Assembly (NCBI GenBank): GCA_900541125.1
Contig: UQIK01000017.1
Span: 1 to 56,479, forward strand
DNA: 56,479 nt
Direction: 5' to 3'
DNA from: an uncultured Collinsella sp.
GTDB lineage: Bacteria; Actinomycetota; Coriobacteriia; Coriobacteriales; Coriobacteriaceae
Position 1 is the first letter of the stretch; each line of letters begins with the position of its first letter. A model generated the notes under the pieces. That model worked only from the letters and a program-made list of their open reading frames with translations, was not told where the DNA came from and made no database searches. The position numbers were made by a program, and so were the translations under genes. Positions 17,584-25,528 of this stretch are shown in pieces.

Positions 17584-17846
17584 ATGAGACTCCTTACTCA
17601 TTGCTGCGCAAATTATCGCACAGTGAGCCTACATACGGTACATATGTCCACTATTTACCAAATCGAACCAAAAATAGCGAATATCTTTACCACCATCGTC
17701 TCCACCGGCCCCACGCATAAATATCTGAGAAAACACCTTCTGTCGTCTCCACTCAACCGCCATATCTACCTCAACTAAATCGATTTACCAAACCGTTCAG
17801 CCGACAATTCAGCCGCTGGCGCAAAATCGAAACAAAAGCGGCGCAT

Positions 17847-17876
17847 ACTGATAAACGTTTGACGCTGTTTATCAGT
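17847..17876. promoter_or_regulatory. Dyad upstream of the FBPase gene
   Basis: Perfect 10-bp inverted repeat ACTGATAAAC (17847-17856) and GTTTATCAGT (17867-17876) with a 10-nt spacer, ending 27 nt before the FBPase start and followed by TTTTA. It could be an operator or a leader hairpin. The rest of 17584-17903 is AT-rich with no coding signal. Confidence 0.5.
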
Positions 17877-17903
17877 TTTACCAGCTCCATCGGAAGGTGT
17901 TTC

Positions 17904-19820
17904 ATGGTCGCATTCGATCGCAACCAGCAAGACTTTAAGTATCTGCGCCTGCTGTCGAGACAGTTCCCCACCGAACAATCCGCGTTTACCGAAATTATCA
18001 ACCTCTCGGCCATCCTCAACCTACCCAAGGGCACCGAGCATTTTATGAGCGACGTGCATGGCGAGTACGAAGCCTTTATGCACATCCTCAACAACTGCTC
18101 GGGCGTCGTGCGCGAGCATGTCGACGAGATTTTTGGCGGCACGCTCTCCTTTGACGAAAAGGGCGAGCTGTGCACGCTCATCTACTACCCGCGCGAGAAG
18201 ATTGAGCTGGTCCGCAGCCAGCGCGAGGACTCGCCAACCTGGTACAAGACGATGCTTGACCAGCTCATCATGGTCGCTCGCTCGCTTTCAAGCCGCTACA
18301 CGCGCTCCAAGGTGCGTAAGGCCATCCCGCGCGATTACGCCTACATCATCGACGAGTTGTTGCACACGCACCCGGACGAGAACAACTATCGCGTGCGCTA
18401 TCACGAGCGCATCGTGGAGTCTATCCTGGAGACCGCCAGCGCAGACGACTTTATCGAGTCGCTTGCCTCGCTCATCAAGCGCCTGGCCGTCGACCACCTG
18501 CACCTGGTGGGCGATATCTTCGACCGTGGCGGCGGCGCAGCCAAGATTATGGACCGCCTGCTCACCTACCATTCGCTCGACATTCAATGGGGCAACCACG
18601 ACCTGCTGTGGATGGGCGCTGCGGCCGGTGAGCCCGCCTGCATCGCCACGGTGCTGCGCAACAACCTGCGCTACGACAATTACGAGATCCTGGAGAACGA
18701 CTACGGCATCTCGCTGCGTGAGCTTGTCGCCTTTGCCGATGCCACCTACACCGCCGGTGAGTCCATCACCCCGCTGATCAAGGCCATCAACGTGCTGCTC
18801 TTTAAGCTCGAGGGCCAGATTATCCAGCGCCACCCCGAGTTCGATATGACCGACCGCCTGTTACTCGACAAGATCGACCACGACACCGGCACGGTCACGC
18901 TCGCCGACGACAGCGTGTGGCCGCTCACGACCAACGACTTCCCCACCGTCGACCCGGCGGACCCCTATACGCTCACGCCCCAGGAGCAGCACATCATCGA
19001 CAAGCTCGTGTCCGAGTTTGTCACCGCCGATCACCTGCATCGCCATATCGATTTCCTCTATTCCCACGGCTCGATGTACAAGGTCGCCAACGGCAACCTG
19101 CTCTTCCATGGCTGCGTGCCGCTCAACGAGGACGGCACCTTTAGCAGCATGAACTGCCTGGGCACCTGGCACGCTGGCCGTGATTATCTCGATTTTTGCG
19201 ACCACATCGCCCGCCGCGCGTGGCGCGTGGGCGACCGCGATGCCCTCGACTGGATGTGGTACCTGTGGATTGGCTTCAATTCACCCGCCAGCGGACGCCT
19301 GGTGCGTACCTTTGAGCGCGCCTATATCGCCGATAAGAGCACCTGGGTCGAGCCGATGGACCCGTACTTTACGCTTACCAAGTCGCCCTCGGTCTGCGAT
19401 GATATCATGCGCGAGTTTGGCGTCGCGCCCATGGCATGCTCGCCGACCGGCCACATCATCAACGGCCACACGCCCGTTAAAACCACCAAGGGCGAGCAGC
19501 CCATCCGCGCCGAGGGCAAGCTGCTGGTCATCGATGGCGGCTTCTGCCGCGCTTACCATCCCAAGACGGGCATCGCCGGCTATACGCTTATCTCGAGCTC
19601 GCGCGGCTGCCGCCTCAAGTCGCACCGGGCCTTTACGACGGTTGCCGAGGCACTCACGCGCAACGTGGACATCGAAAGCGAGACCAACCGTTTTGACCAA
19701 GCGGACCGTCGCCGCATGGTGAGCGACACCGATACTGGCGCCAAGATCCGCAGCCAAATCCAGGACCTGCGCCAGCTGCTCGATGCATATAGAAACGGTG
19801 CTATCGAGGAGCGCGCCTAG
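17904..19820 (+). CDS. fbp: Fructose-1,6-bisphosphatase, class III
   Basis: Hydrolyses fructose 1,6-bisphosphate in gluconeogenesis. The 638-residue length fits the class III (Firmicutes-type) enzyme, which belongs to the metallophosphoesterase superfamily. Metal-binding motifs are MSDVHGEYEAF (Asp50, His52), HLVGDIFDRGGGA near 200-212 and WGNHDLLWMG near 230. Later histidines sit in FHGCVPLNEDG and NGHTPVK. GGAAGG precedes ATG 17904 by 7 nt; the ORF extends upstream to 17859 but without ribosome binding site or homology. A perfect dyad lies just upstream. The gtrA gene follows. Confidence 0.95.
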   Translation: MVAFDRNQQDFKYLRLLSRQFPTEQSAFTEIINLSAILNLPKGTEHFMSDVHGEYEAFMHILNNCSGVVREHVDEIFGGTLSFDEKGELCTLIYYPREKIELVRSQREDSPTWYKTMLDQLIMVARSLSSRYTRSKVRKAIPRDYAYIIDELLHTHPDENNYRVRYHERIVESILETASADDFIESLASLIKRLAVDHLHLVGDIFDRGGGAAKIMDRLLTYHSLDIQWGNHDLLWMGAAAGEPACIATVLRNNLRYDNYEILENDYGISLRELVAFADATYTAGESITPLIKAINVLLFKLEGQIIQRHPEFDMTDRLLLDKIDHDTGTVTLADDSVWPLTTNDFPTVDPADPYTLTPQEQHIIDKLVSEFVTADHLHRHIDFLYSHGSMYKVANGNLLFHGCVPLNEDGTFSSMNCLGTWHAGRDYLDFCDHIARRAWRVGDRDALDWMWYLWIGFNSPASGRLVRTFERAYIADKSTWVEPMDPYFTLTKSPSVCDDIMREFGVAPMACSPTGHIINGHTPVKTTKGEQPIRAEGKLLVIDGGFCRAYHPKTGIAGYTLISSSRGCRLKSHRAFTTVAEALTRNVDIESETNRFDQADRRRMVSDTDTGAKIRSQIQDLRQLLDAYRNGAIEERA

Positions 19821-19898
19821 CACCACCCGCGGGGATTGGCTAAACTTGCTGAGTTAGTCATCCCCGCGGCGCTTCGGCGCCAGCTTAAGGCAGGTACC

Positions 19899-20294
19899 AT
19901 GCAAAAGCTCCTTGCGCAGATCATGAAATTTGGCGTCGTCGGTGTCATTGCCACGGTTATCGACTTTGGCATTATGAATCTGCTTCACTACGGTCTGGGC
20001 CTCAACATCCTAATCGCCAACACCAGCGGCTTTATCATCTCACTCATCTTTAACTACCTCGCAAGCATGAAGTACGTGTTTGCGCACAAGGAAGGCATGA
20101 GCCGCCGCCGCGAGTTCATCATCTTTGTCGTGCTGTCCGTGATCGGTTTGGTGCTCAACGACGGCATCGTGCTGGCGCTCAACGCCGGCCTGGGACTCGA
20201 GGCCAATATCGCCAAGATCTGCGCCACCGCGCTTGTCATGGTCTACAACTTTGTGACCCGAAAAATCTTCCTGGAGGGCGACGAGACAAAATAG
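19899..20294 (+). CDS. GtrA-family membrane protein, copy 1
   Basis: This 131-residue protein with four transmembrane segments belongs to the GtrA family, which is linked to transfer of lipid-linked sugars or phospholipids across the membrane. The central block KYVFAHKEGMSRRREFIIF and IGLVLNDGIVLAL recur in the second GtrA copy at 20514. The reading frame opens further upstream with a TTG at 19836, but ATG 19899 has AAGG-AGG spacing and starts directly before the first helix. No glycosyltransferase gene is adjacent, so its substrate is unknown. Confidence 0.85.
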   Translation: MQKLLAQIMKFGVVGVIATVIDFGIMNLLHYGLGLNILIANTSGFIISLIFNYLASMKYVFAHKEGMSRRREFIIFVVLSVIGLVLNDGIVLALNAGLGLEANIAKICATALVMVYNFVTRKIFLEGDETK

Positions 20295-20320
20295 CTCGAA
20301 ACCCCTGCAGCATTACGGCG

Positions 20321-20360
20321 CCCACGGACGACACGCACTCAGCGCAGTATCGTCCGTGGG
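20321..20360. other. Intergenic hairpin between gtrA copies
   Basis: CCCACGGACGA (20321-20331) pairs perfectly with TCGTCCGTGGG (20350-20360) across an 18-nt loop; no strong T-run follows. It could end the upstream transcript or be processed. The rest of the 219-bp gap shows nothing further. Confidence 0.4.
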
Positions 20361-20513
20361 TGTCGCTCGTTTACGGGCAAATTTTCAACGTTTGCGGATT
20401 AGCTCTTGAAAATTTGGCGAGTTCATATAGTTCTTGGCAAAGACCTTACGTTTCCCTTGTAAAAGCTCTAAAGTATCCTCTGCTCGATTCATCAACGCAT
20501 TGGATGTGATTAC

Positions 20514-20921
20514 GTGCGCAAGGCGCTGGCACAACCTCATACCAAGCAGTTCCTCAAGTTTGCTGTCGTGGGTCTTATCTCCTTTGGCATCGACTGGGGC
20601 ATGCTCATTGCGCTCGTCGAGCTGTTCCACCTCGACTTTTTGATGAGCACCACGGTTTCGTTTATCACGTCCGTCGTGGTCAACTACTGGCTCAGCATGA
20701 AGTACGTGTTCGACCACCGCGAAGGCATGAGCCGCAAGCGCGAGTTCACGATCTTCACCATCCTGTCGGTGATCGGCCTGGGCCTCAACGACCTGTACAT
20801 GTTTGTGGGCGTCACGTTTTTGAGCATCGGCTACCAGGCCATGAAGGCCATCGCCACGTTCCTCGTCACCTGGTACAACTACTTCAGCCGCCGCTTCTTC
20901 CTCGAGGGCGCACGGTCATAG
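20514..20921 (+). CDS. GtrA-family membrane protein, copy 2
   Basis: This 135-residue paralogue of the preceding gene has four predicted transmembrane segments and the shared block KYVFDHREGMSRKREFTIF. The start is GTG at 20514, with only GGATG as a possible ribosome binding site; no in-frame ATG precedes the first helix. Tandem duplication followed by divergence explains the pair. A strong terminator follows. A flippase-like role for polyprenyl-phosphate sugars is known for some family members; the substrate here is not evident. Confidence 0.85.
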   Translation: MRKALAQPHTKQFLKFAVVGLISFGIDWGMLIALVELFHLDFLMSTTVSFITSVVVNYWLSMKYVFDHREGMSRKREFTIFTILSVIGLGLNDLYMFVGVTFLSIGYQAMKAIATFLVTWYNYFSRRFFLEGARS

Positions 20922-20947
20922 TCGATTCACTATTTGCTTGAATGTAT

Positions 20948-20985
20948 AACCGGTTGGAATTCCCGTTCCAACCGGTTTTTTGTTT
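20948..20985 (+). terminator. Rho-independent terminator after gtrA copy 2
   Basis: Perfect 12-bp stem AACCGGTTGGAA (20948-20959) and TTCCAACCGGTT (20966-20977), loop TTCCCG, followed by TTTTGTTT. Confidence 0.9.
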
Positions 20986-21020
20986 GCTGAGAGACCCGGC
21001 GACCCAGTCCCATTCGCATG

Positions 21021-21058
21021 AAAAACGGGCGGTCCGGATGTTGGTCCGAACCGCCCGT
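21021..21058 (-). terminator. Rho-independent terminator of the DUF4430 operon
   Basis: Stem ACGGGCGGTCCGGA (21025-21038) and TCCGAACCGCCCGT (21045-21058) with one mismatch. Read leftward it is followed by TTTTT (complement of 21021-21025), 23 nt after the second DUF4430 gene. Confidence 0.85.
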
Positions 21059-21080
21059 CTGGCGCGCTATGTCGAGGCCT

Positions 21081-21983
21081 CTAGCCCGTTACGTAATACC
21101 AAACGACGTTGTCGCCATTGGAGAGAACGTAGTTACTGCAGGCCGTCATGGGCGTTGTGCCGTTGACGGAGTACATCCAGCCGCTCGTGCCGCCGTACTG
21201 TTTCTCGGCCAAACCACCAATCGCAGAAACATACGTGCCATACGACGAGCCATGCGCGTTGACAGAAAGACCCAACGCACACAGGGCATCGTAAACGGTA
21301 GCGCCTTCGTTAAAGGTGAAGGTGCCACCAGAGGACACAGGATTGCCCACAGCGCTCGATGTGACCGAAACCGTCACCGTGACGTAGTTGGGCTCCTGTG
21401 AGCCGCTCTGGCCGCCCGAGGAGTCGTTTCCACCATTAGAGGATGAGGCTCCATCAGACGACTGGCCACCGCCCGAAGAAGCACCGCCAGACACATTGGA
21501 AGTATCACCGGCTCCCGTATTTTGGGCAGCGGATTTATCGCCAGGCTTCTTGCCGTCCTGGTCCTCGGACTTCTTGCTATCCGAGTTTTTGTCCGATTCC
21601 TTGTTTGAAGACTCGGAATCGTCCTTGGCGTCGTTCGAACCCTTGGGCTCGTCTTTTGCATCATTCGAAGATTTGGAATCCTTGGAACTAGCCTCGCCCG
21701 AAGCGGCAGACGAGCCAGACCCCTTGGTGTCCTTGGCGACGACGCTCTCCCCCGTCACGGTCTGAACGATCCAGTCAATGGACCAGGCGCCGCTCTCGGA
21801 AGGATGGACGAAGCCCAGCGAGACGACGATCAGAATGGTGCACGCGGCAGCAAGAACGCCAAGGAGCGCCTTGCGACGAGAGGCGGACGCCGCCGAAGCG
21901 GCGCCCTGTTGCTTTGCATCGTCGAACTGAATGAACGAGGAGTCGGGCTGTTGCCCGCTGGTCTCCTTGGGCTTATCGGGCAT
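21081..21983 (-). CDS. Membrane-anchored DUF4430 protein
   Basis: The 300-residue protein has a short cytoplasmic N-terminus, one transmembrane helix (about 40-60), a long Ser/Lys/Asp/Gly-rich stalk (about 85-195) and a C-terminal DUF4430 domain (about 200-300). The domain is recognisable by GGTFTFNEGATVYDALCALG, SGWMYSVNGTTPM and LSNGDNVVWYYV. DUF4430 is the domain found at the C-terminus of vertebrate transcobalamin and intrinsic factor, where it helps to cover bound cobalamin. ATG 21983 overlaps the end of the upstream gene by 11 nt (AAGGGTGAC upstream), so expression is coupled; the GTG at 21992 is too close to that site. It is part of a riboswitch-controlled operon, and the stalk should hold the domain outside the membrane. 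Confidence 0.85.
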   Translation of the reverse strand: MPDKPKETSGQQPDSSFIQFDDAKQQGAASAASASRRKALLGVLAAACTILIVVSLGFVHPSESGAWSIDWIVQTVTGESVVAKDTKGSGSSAASGEASSKDSKSSNDAKDEPKGSNDAKDDSESSNKESDKNSDSKKSEDQDGKKPGDKSAAQNTGAGDTSNVSGGASSGGGQSSDGASSSNGGNDSSGGQSGSQEPNYVTVTVSVTSSAVGNPVSSGGTFTFNEGATVYDALCALGLSVNAHGSSYGTYVSAIGGLAEKQYGGTSGWMYSVNGTTPMTACSNYVLSNGDNVVWYYVTG

Positions 21984-24900
21984 TACCGTCACCCTTGCCG
22001 CGCTTGGTCAGCACGAAGACGGCGATGAGCGCGAGGCCAATCACGCCGGCGGCAACGCCGACGATGGCGAGCGGATTGGTGCCAGTCTCCTGCTCGGAAG
22101 CACTAGAGGACTTCTTAGCAGTGGTCGTGGAAGCAGCACCCGTATCGGACTTGGAATCGGACTTCTTGTCGGACTTGCTGTCCTTCTTGTCAGACTTCTT
22201 GTCAGACTTCTTCTCGTCCTTCTTATCGGACTTATCGGAGTCCTTCTTATCAGACTTGTTGTCCCTGGTCTCGGTCTTGGTCGACACCGTCGTCTTGGTC
22301 GTCGGCTTATGACCCGGGGCGACAGCGCCGCCAGCCTGCTGGCCCTTCGTGCCGGAGCCGGAACCCGTGCCAGTGCCAGCGCCAGCGCCGGAACCGTTGC
22401 CAGCGCCACCGTTGCCACCATTAGTGCCAGAACCGCCATTGCCGCCAGGGTTAACAGCATTCTTGGTCCACTTGGCATACAGCGTCAGATCGGCCGTCAC
22501 CGGCGTACTGAAGTCATACGCCTGCGTGCAAGCCTCATCGGTGAACCAACCGCCGAAAGTGTAGCCCTTGCACTGTGGCTGAGTCGAGGGCTCCGTCGCC
22601 GCCTTGCCTTCCTTCACGCGTTGAGAATCGGGCATCGCCGCATCCTTACCGTTGGCGTCGAACGTCACGGTATAGCGTTTGACCCTTTGGCCATTACCCT
22701 TGACAGCAAACAGCTTGCCCGAGTCATTGACATAGTAGAGTGAACCATCGGATCCGACCGAAATAGAAGCCATGCAGTACTGCTGGTCGCCCGCCACGGG
22801 CGTATAAAGCAGCTCGGCCTCGTCATCGCCAATACGGTAGCGATAGATGCCGCCCGGGTTGTTGTTGGACGTAAAGTAGACGTACGTCTCGCCATTCTGG
22901 ACAGAAACGACCGGCTGCGACTTTACATCACCGCCGCCCGAAGCCCCCTGACGAATATAGCTACCGTCCGCCTTGCAAATGGAATAGTCCACGGAAAGCG
23001 TCTCGGCATCAATCACTGCAAGCTGACCGTAGTGATACGTGTACTTGTTCTGATAACCGCCCATAAAGGATTCGGTCGATGAGCCTCCGACCACAATCTT
23101 GCCGTTGGCCAGCACCGGCGTCGAGGTCGAGCTGCCACCAAACGTCACCTTGCCAAGCTCAGAAAGGGTTCCGTCCGTTCCAACCGAAAGCTTATGCAAA
23201 ACGCCATCGGCGCTCACGACATAGGCAATCGATCCATCGACCAGCACCGTCGTGCGCACGCGCTCGGCAATCTTGAGCGACGCAACGGTCTTTCCAGTTT
23301 CGGGGTCGACCGTGCTCACCGTACCGGAATCATCTGCGATGACGCCATAATTGCCCGAGAACGCCAAGCCGGCCCAGTAATAGCCCTTGCTGTTCTCGTT
23401 CTTATGCTGCCACATAACCTTGCCATCAGAGATGCGCACGCAGAGCAGGTAGCCGTCGCTCGAGTCGGACCAGCTGGCCGATGCCGTCCCAAAGTAGGCA
23501 AAGCCGTCACGAACCGTAATGGACGCAAGAGACTGCTGAGCACCATCGGGGCCAGCAGGCAACTCATCGGTTACCCAAACCGTCGCCAGAGCATCAACCG
23601 TCAGCGCCTGCAGGCGACCGCTCGAAAGCGGCACGAGCATCACGCCGCCAGTGTATACCATACGCGAGGTCGAATCGATCTTTGCCGCCAAAGGCGATTC
23701 GGCAACGGTCTCACCCGTGTCGACATCTTTCTTGAGCAGCTTGGAACCAACGGCCACGTAGAGGTAGTCACCGACCAGCAACGGGTCGGAAATACCCTTG
23801 CTCCATTCGTTCGAGCCTTTGAGCTCGCTCACCCATTTTGCCTCAGCGTCTTTCGTGGGCACAGGAGCGTCGGTTACTTTGTCGGCGCTCGTATAACCAG
23901 GCCAATCGCTATCCCAGTTAGGACGTGAGGCACCCGGGTCAACAACAACACTGTCGACGCCGAGCACAGTATCGCCGGGAGCAAAAGCCCAAACGATTTT
24001 GTCGCCAGACTTGAGCACATAATCGCTATCGAGCTGAGACCCAGGAACGCCGTTGACAAAGAACGACCATGCACCCGACAGCTCGATGCCATCAAGCGGA
24101 GATACGAGACTATAGACGCCCCAATAGCCAAATTGGTCGTACATTTTTGACTTTATGCCAAGGGCATCGAAGTAAGCAGCAGAGGCATCCTTAATCGACG
24201 TGCCCTTAGCAAACACCTGGGTCGAAGGGCTCGTCCAACGCTGAGCTATCTCGGCCTTTTTGCCAATAATCTCCATCGTGACGGAAACCTGCTCGGGCGC
24301 GGGGTCGCCGTACTTCGAGTAGCACCAGACGACGGAGTCGCCGTCCTTGAGCGTGTAGCCGCCCGCGCCGGCCTCGGAGGCGCTGCCGTTGACGAACAGC
24401 TGCCAGTACGCGCCGGTCGCCGAGTCGTAGCCGAGCTTGCGGTCCCTATCGAAGGGCGACGTGATCGTGTTGAGCGCCCAGCCCCAGGTGCCGTTGGGGT
24501 CGTAGTCGGCCTTGAGGCCGGCCTGCTTGAAGAGCTGCTCGGAGAGGTCGGCCGCGGTCGAGCCCTCCTTCAGCGTGATCCGCTGGGCGGCGGCCCAGGT
24601 CTGCTGGGCGCCCTTGGCGTCGGTGCCGACGACGGAGCACGTGGCGGAGACCTCCTGGCTCTCGGCCTTTGCAGGCTGAGTCTTGGCCTCTCCAGCGGCA
24701 GAGACAATGGCGGCGTCCTGCTTCGAGGCATCGGACGTCGATGCAGCCGGCGCCTCATTGCCGGCAGCGCTATCGTCCTCAGTCTTGTCGGTAGGGCCCG
24801 AAGCTGTCGCGGCAGCATCTTGCTCGGCAGTGCCCCCATTCGTCACCCCGCCGCTCGCATTGAGGTCGGCAGCAGGGTTTGCCGCGGACTCACCAGAGCC

Positions 24901-25179
24901 GTTCTCGGCAGGCGGTACCATCTGAGCCACAGCCTCGGCAATGCCCTCGGCGCCCTCGGCCCACAGCTGAGCCGGCGTGGTGCCAAAGGCCATCGCGAAG
25001 GCCAGGAATGCCACCAGGCCGCGCTTGGCTATACCGCGTGCAATCGCGCCACGGCGATGCATCGAGGCGCGCTCGCGCTCGTCCTCAAACATATCCATTT
25101 GTCCCCCATTGTCTGTACTTGGAGCATTGCCTTGAGACTGCCCCACGTCATCGCGCATGTTGCGCTCGAGTTCCCCCAT
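21973..25179 (-). CDS. Large surface protein: two DUF4430 domains, beta-propeller, InlB-type repeat
   Basis: The 1068-residue protein is built for export. A signal-like hydrophobic helix (about 52-73) follows a 50-residue hydrophilic N-region, then a low-complexity linker. DUF4430 domains lie at about 179-290 (YWQLFVNGSASE, YTLKDGDSVVWCYS) and 297-404 (WSFFVNGVPGS, LKSGDKIVWAF). A PQQ/WD-like beta-propeller spans about 430-850. A Listeria-Bacteroides (InlB) repeat (about 868-935, YTFGGWFTDEACT, LYAKW) precedes a Gly-rich and a Lys/Asp/Ser-rich wall-spanning stretch. A C-terminal transmembrane helix (1035-1058) ends in KRGKGDGNAR. EQETGTNP before the helix recalls a sorting signal but is not a clear LPxTG. 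AAGGGG precedes ATG 25179. With a cobalamin riboswitch upstream and a third DUF4430 protein downstream, surface binding of cobalamin is the best inference. Exact ligand and the propeller's role are unknown. Confidence 0.85.
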   Translation of the reverse strand: MGELERNMRDDVGQSQGNAPSTDNGGQMDMFEDERERASMHRRGAIARGIAKRGLVAFLAFAMAFGTTPAQLWAEGAEGIAEAVAQMVPPAENGSGESAANPAADLNASGGVTNGGTAEQDAAATASGPTDKTEDDSAAGNEAPAASTSDASKQDAAIVSAAGEAKTQPAKAESQEVSATCSVVGTDAKGAQQTWAAAQRITLKEGSTAADLSEQLFKQAGLKADYDPNGTWGWALNTITSPFDRDRKLGYDSATGAYWQLFVNGSASEAGAGGYTLKDGDSVVWCYSKYGDPAPEQVSVTMEIIGKKAEIAQRWTSPSTQVFAKGTSIKDASAAYFDALGIKSKMYDQFGYWGVYSLVSPLDGIELSGAWSFFVNGVPGSQLDSDYVLKSGDKIVWAFAPGDTVLGVDSVVVDPGASRPNWDSDWPGYTSADKVTDAPVPTKDAEAKWVSELKGSNEWSKGISDPLLVGDYLYVAVGSKLLKKDVDTGETVAESPLAAKIDSTSRMVYTGGVMLVPLSSGRLQALTVDALATVWVTDELPAGPDGAQQSLASITVRDGFAYFGTASASWSDSSDGYLLCVRISDGKVMWQHKNENSKGYYWAGLAFSGNYGVIADDSGTVSTVDPETGKTVASLKIAERVRTTVLVDGSIAYVVSADGVLHKLSVGTDGTLSELGKVTFGGSSTSTPVLANGKIVVGGSSTESFMGGYQNKYTYHYGQLAVIDAETLSVDYSICKADGSYIRQGASGGGDVKSQPVVSVQNGETYVYFTSNNNPGGIYRYRIGDDEAELLYTPVAGDQQYCMASISVGSDGSLYYVNDSGKLFAVKGNGQRVKRYTVTFDANGKDAAMPDSQRVKEGKAATEPSTQPQCKGYTFGGWFTDEACTQAYDFSTPVTADLTLYAKWTKNAVNPGGNGGSGTNGGNGGAGNGSGAGAGTGTGSGSGTKGQQAGGAVAPGHKPTTKTTVSTKTETRDNKSDKKDSDKSDKKDEKKSDKKSDKKDSKSDKKSDSKSDTGAASTTTAKKSSSASEQETGTNPLAIVGVAAGVIGLALIAVFVLTKRGKGDGNAR

Positions 25180-25264
25180 CGGGGTCCCCTTCCCTCCAGA
25201 GCCCTATGCACACCGGCGGCATACGCCGCAGCCGCATGCAAGATGGGAGGCGATCCGACTTAAC

Positions 25265-25420
25265 CTTAACGGCTCAGGCGCGTCGTCCGATCTGCGACGC
25301 GAACATCCTGAGCCAAGAGGAATTACGGTTACTGGTACAGCCGGGGACTTGCACCCCGATTCTCCCAAACGCGCAGGAAAACCGCGCGTTCGTGCGTCTC
25401 CGCACCACCATCTAGGCCAT
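25265..25420 (-). ncRNA. Cobalamin riboswitch
   Basis: Read leftward, the RNA contains the conserved cobalamin-aptamer core: GGGAGAATCGGGGTGCAAG (near 25365-25347), then TCCCCGGCTGTACCAGTAAC, matching the consensus GGTG-AA-TCC and CTG-CC-G-AACTG-like order. Flanking stems are present: GGTGCG/CGCACG (P2-like, near 25405) and AACGCGC/GCGCGTT. Downstream, GGCTCAGG pairs with CCTGAGCC and CGCGTCG with CGACGCG, an extended form of the B12-box hairpin. It lies directly upstream of the large DUF4430 gene. The platform near 25200-25230 holds a small GCGGC/GCCGC hairpin without T-run, so control may be translational. Boundaries are approximate. Confidence 0.82.
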
Positions 25421-25423
25421 CGA

Positions 25424-25451
25424 TTATTACCGTCAAAATGGTATCACGCAA
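25424..25451 (-). promoter_or_regulatory. Candidate promoter for the riboswitch operon
   Basis: Leftward -35 TTGCGT (25446-25451) and -10 TAATAA (25424-25429) are separated by 16 bp, placing transcription start just before the riboswitch aptamer. Confidence 0.45.
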
Positions 25452-25477
25452 AAGGGCCCCGCACACAGGCGAAGCCC
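25450..25477 (-). terminator. Terminator after ubiB-like gene
   Basis: Leftward GGGCTTCGC (25477-25469) and GCGGGGCCC (25462-25454) form a stem followed by TTTTGCG. It separates the UbiB transcript from the riboswitch operon. Confidence 0.6.
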
Positions 25478-25528
25478 AAGGTAAAAGCTATTGTTTGCGA
25501 TAGGAAAATGCGGTGACGGTCGCAGCCT

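Noticed and set aside
22140..22260. Short repeats that might be a CRISPR array
   Set aside because: They are in-frame Lys/Asp/Ser codon repeats of the surface protein's wall-spanning region, without spacers of constant length.
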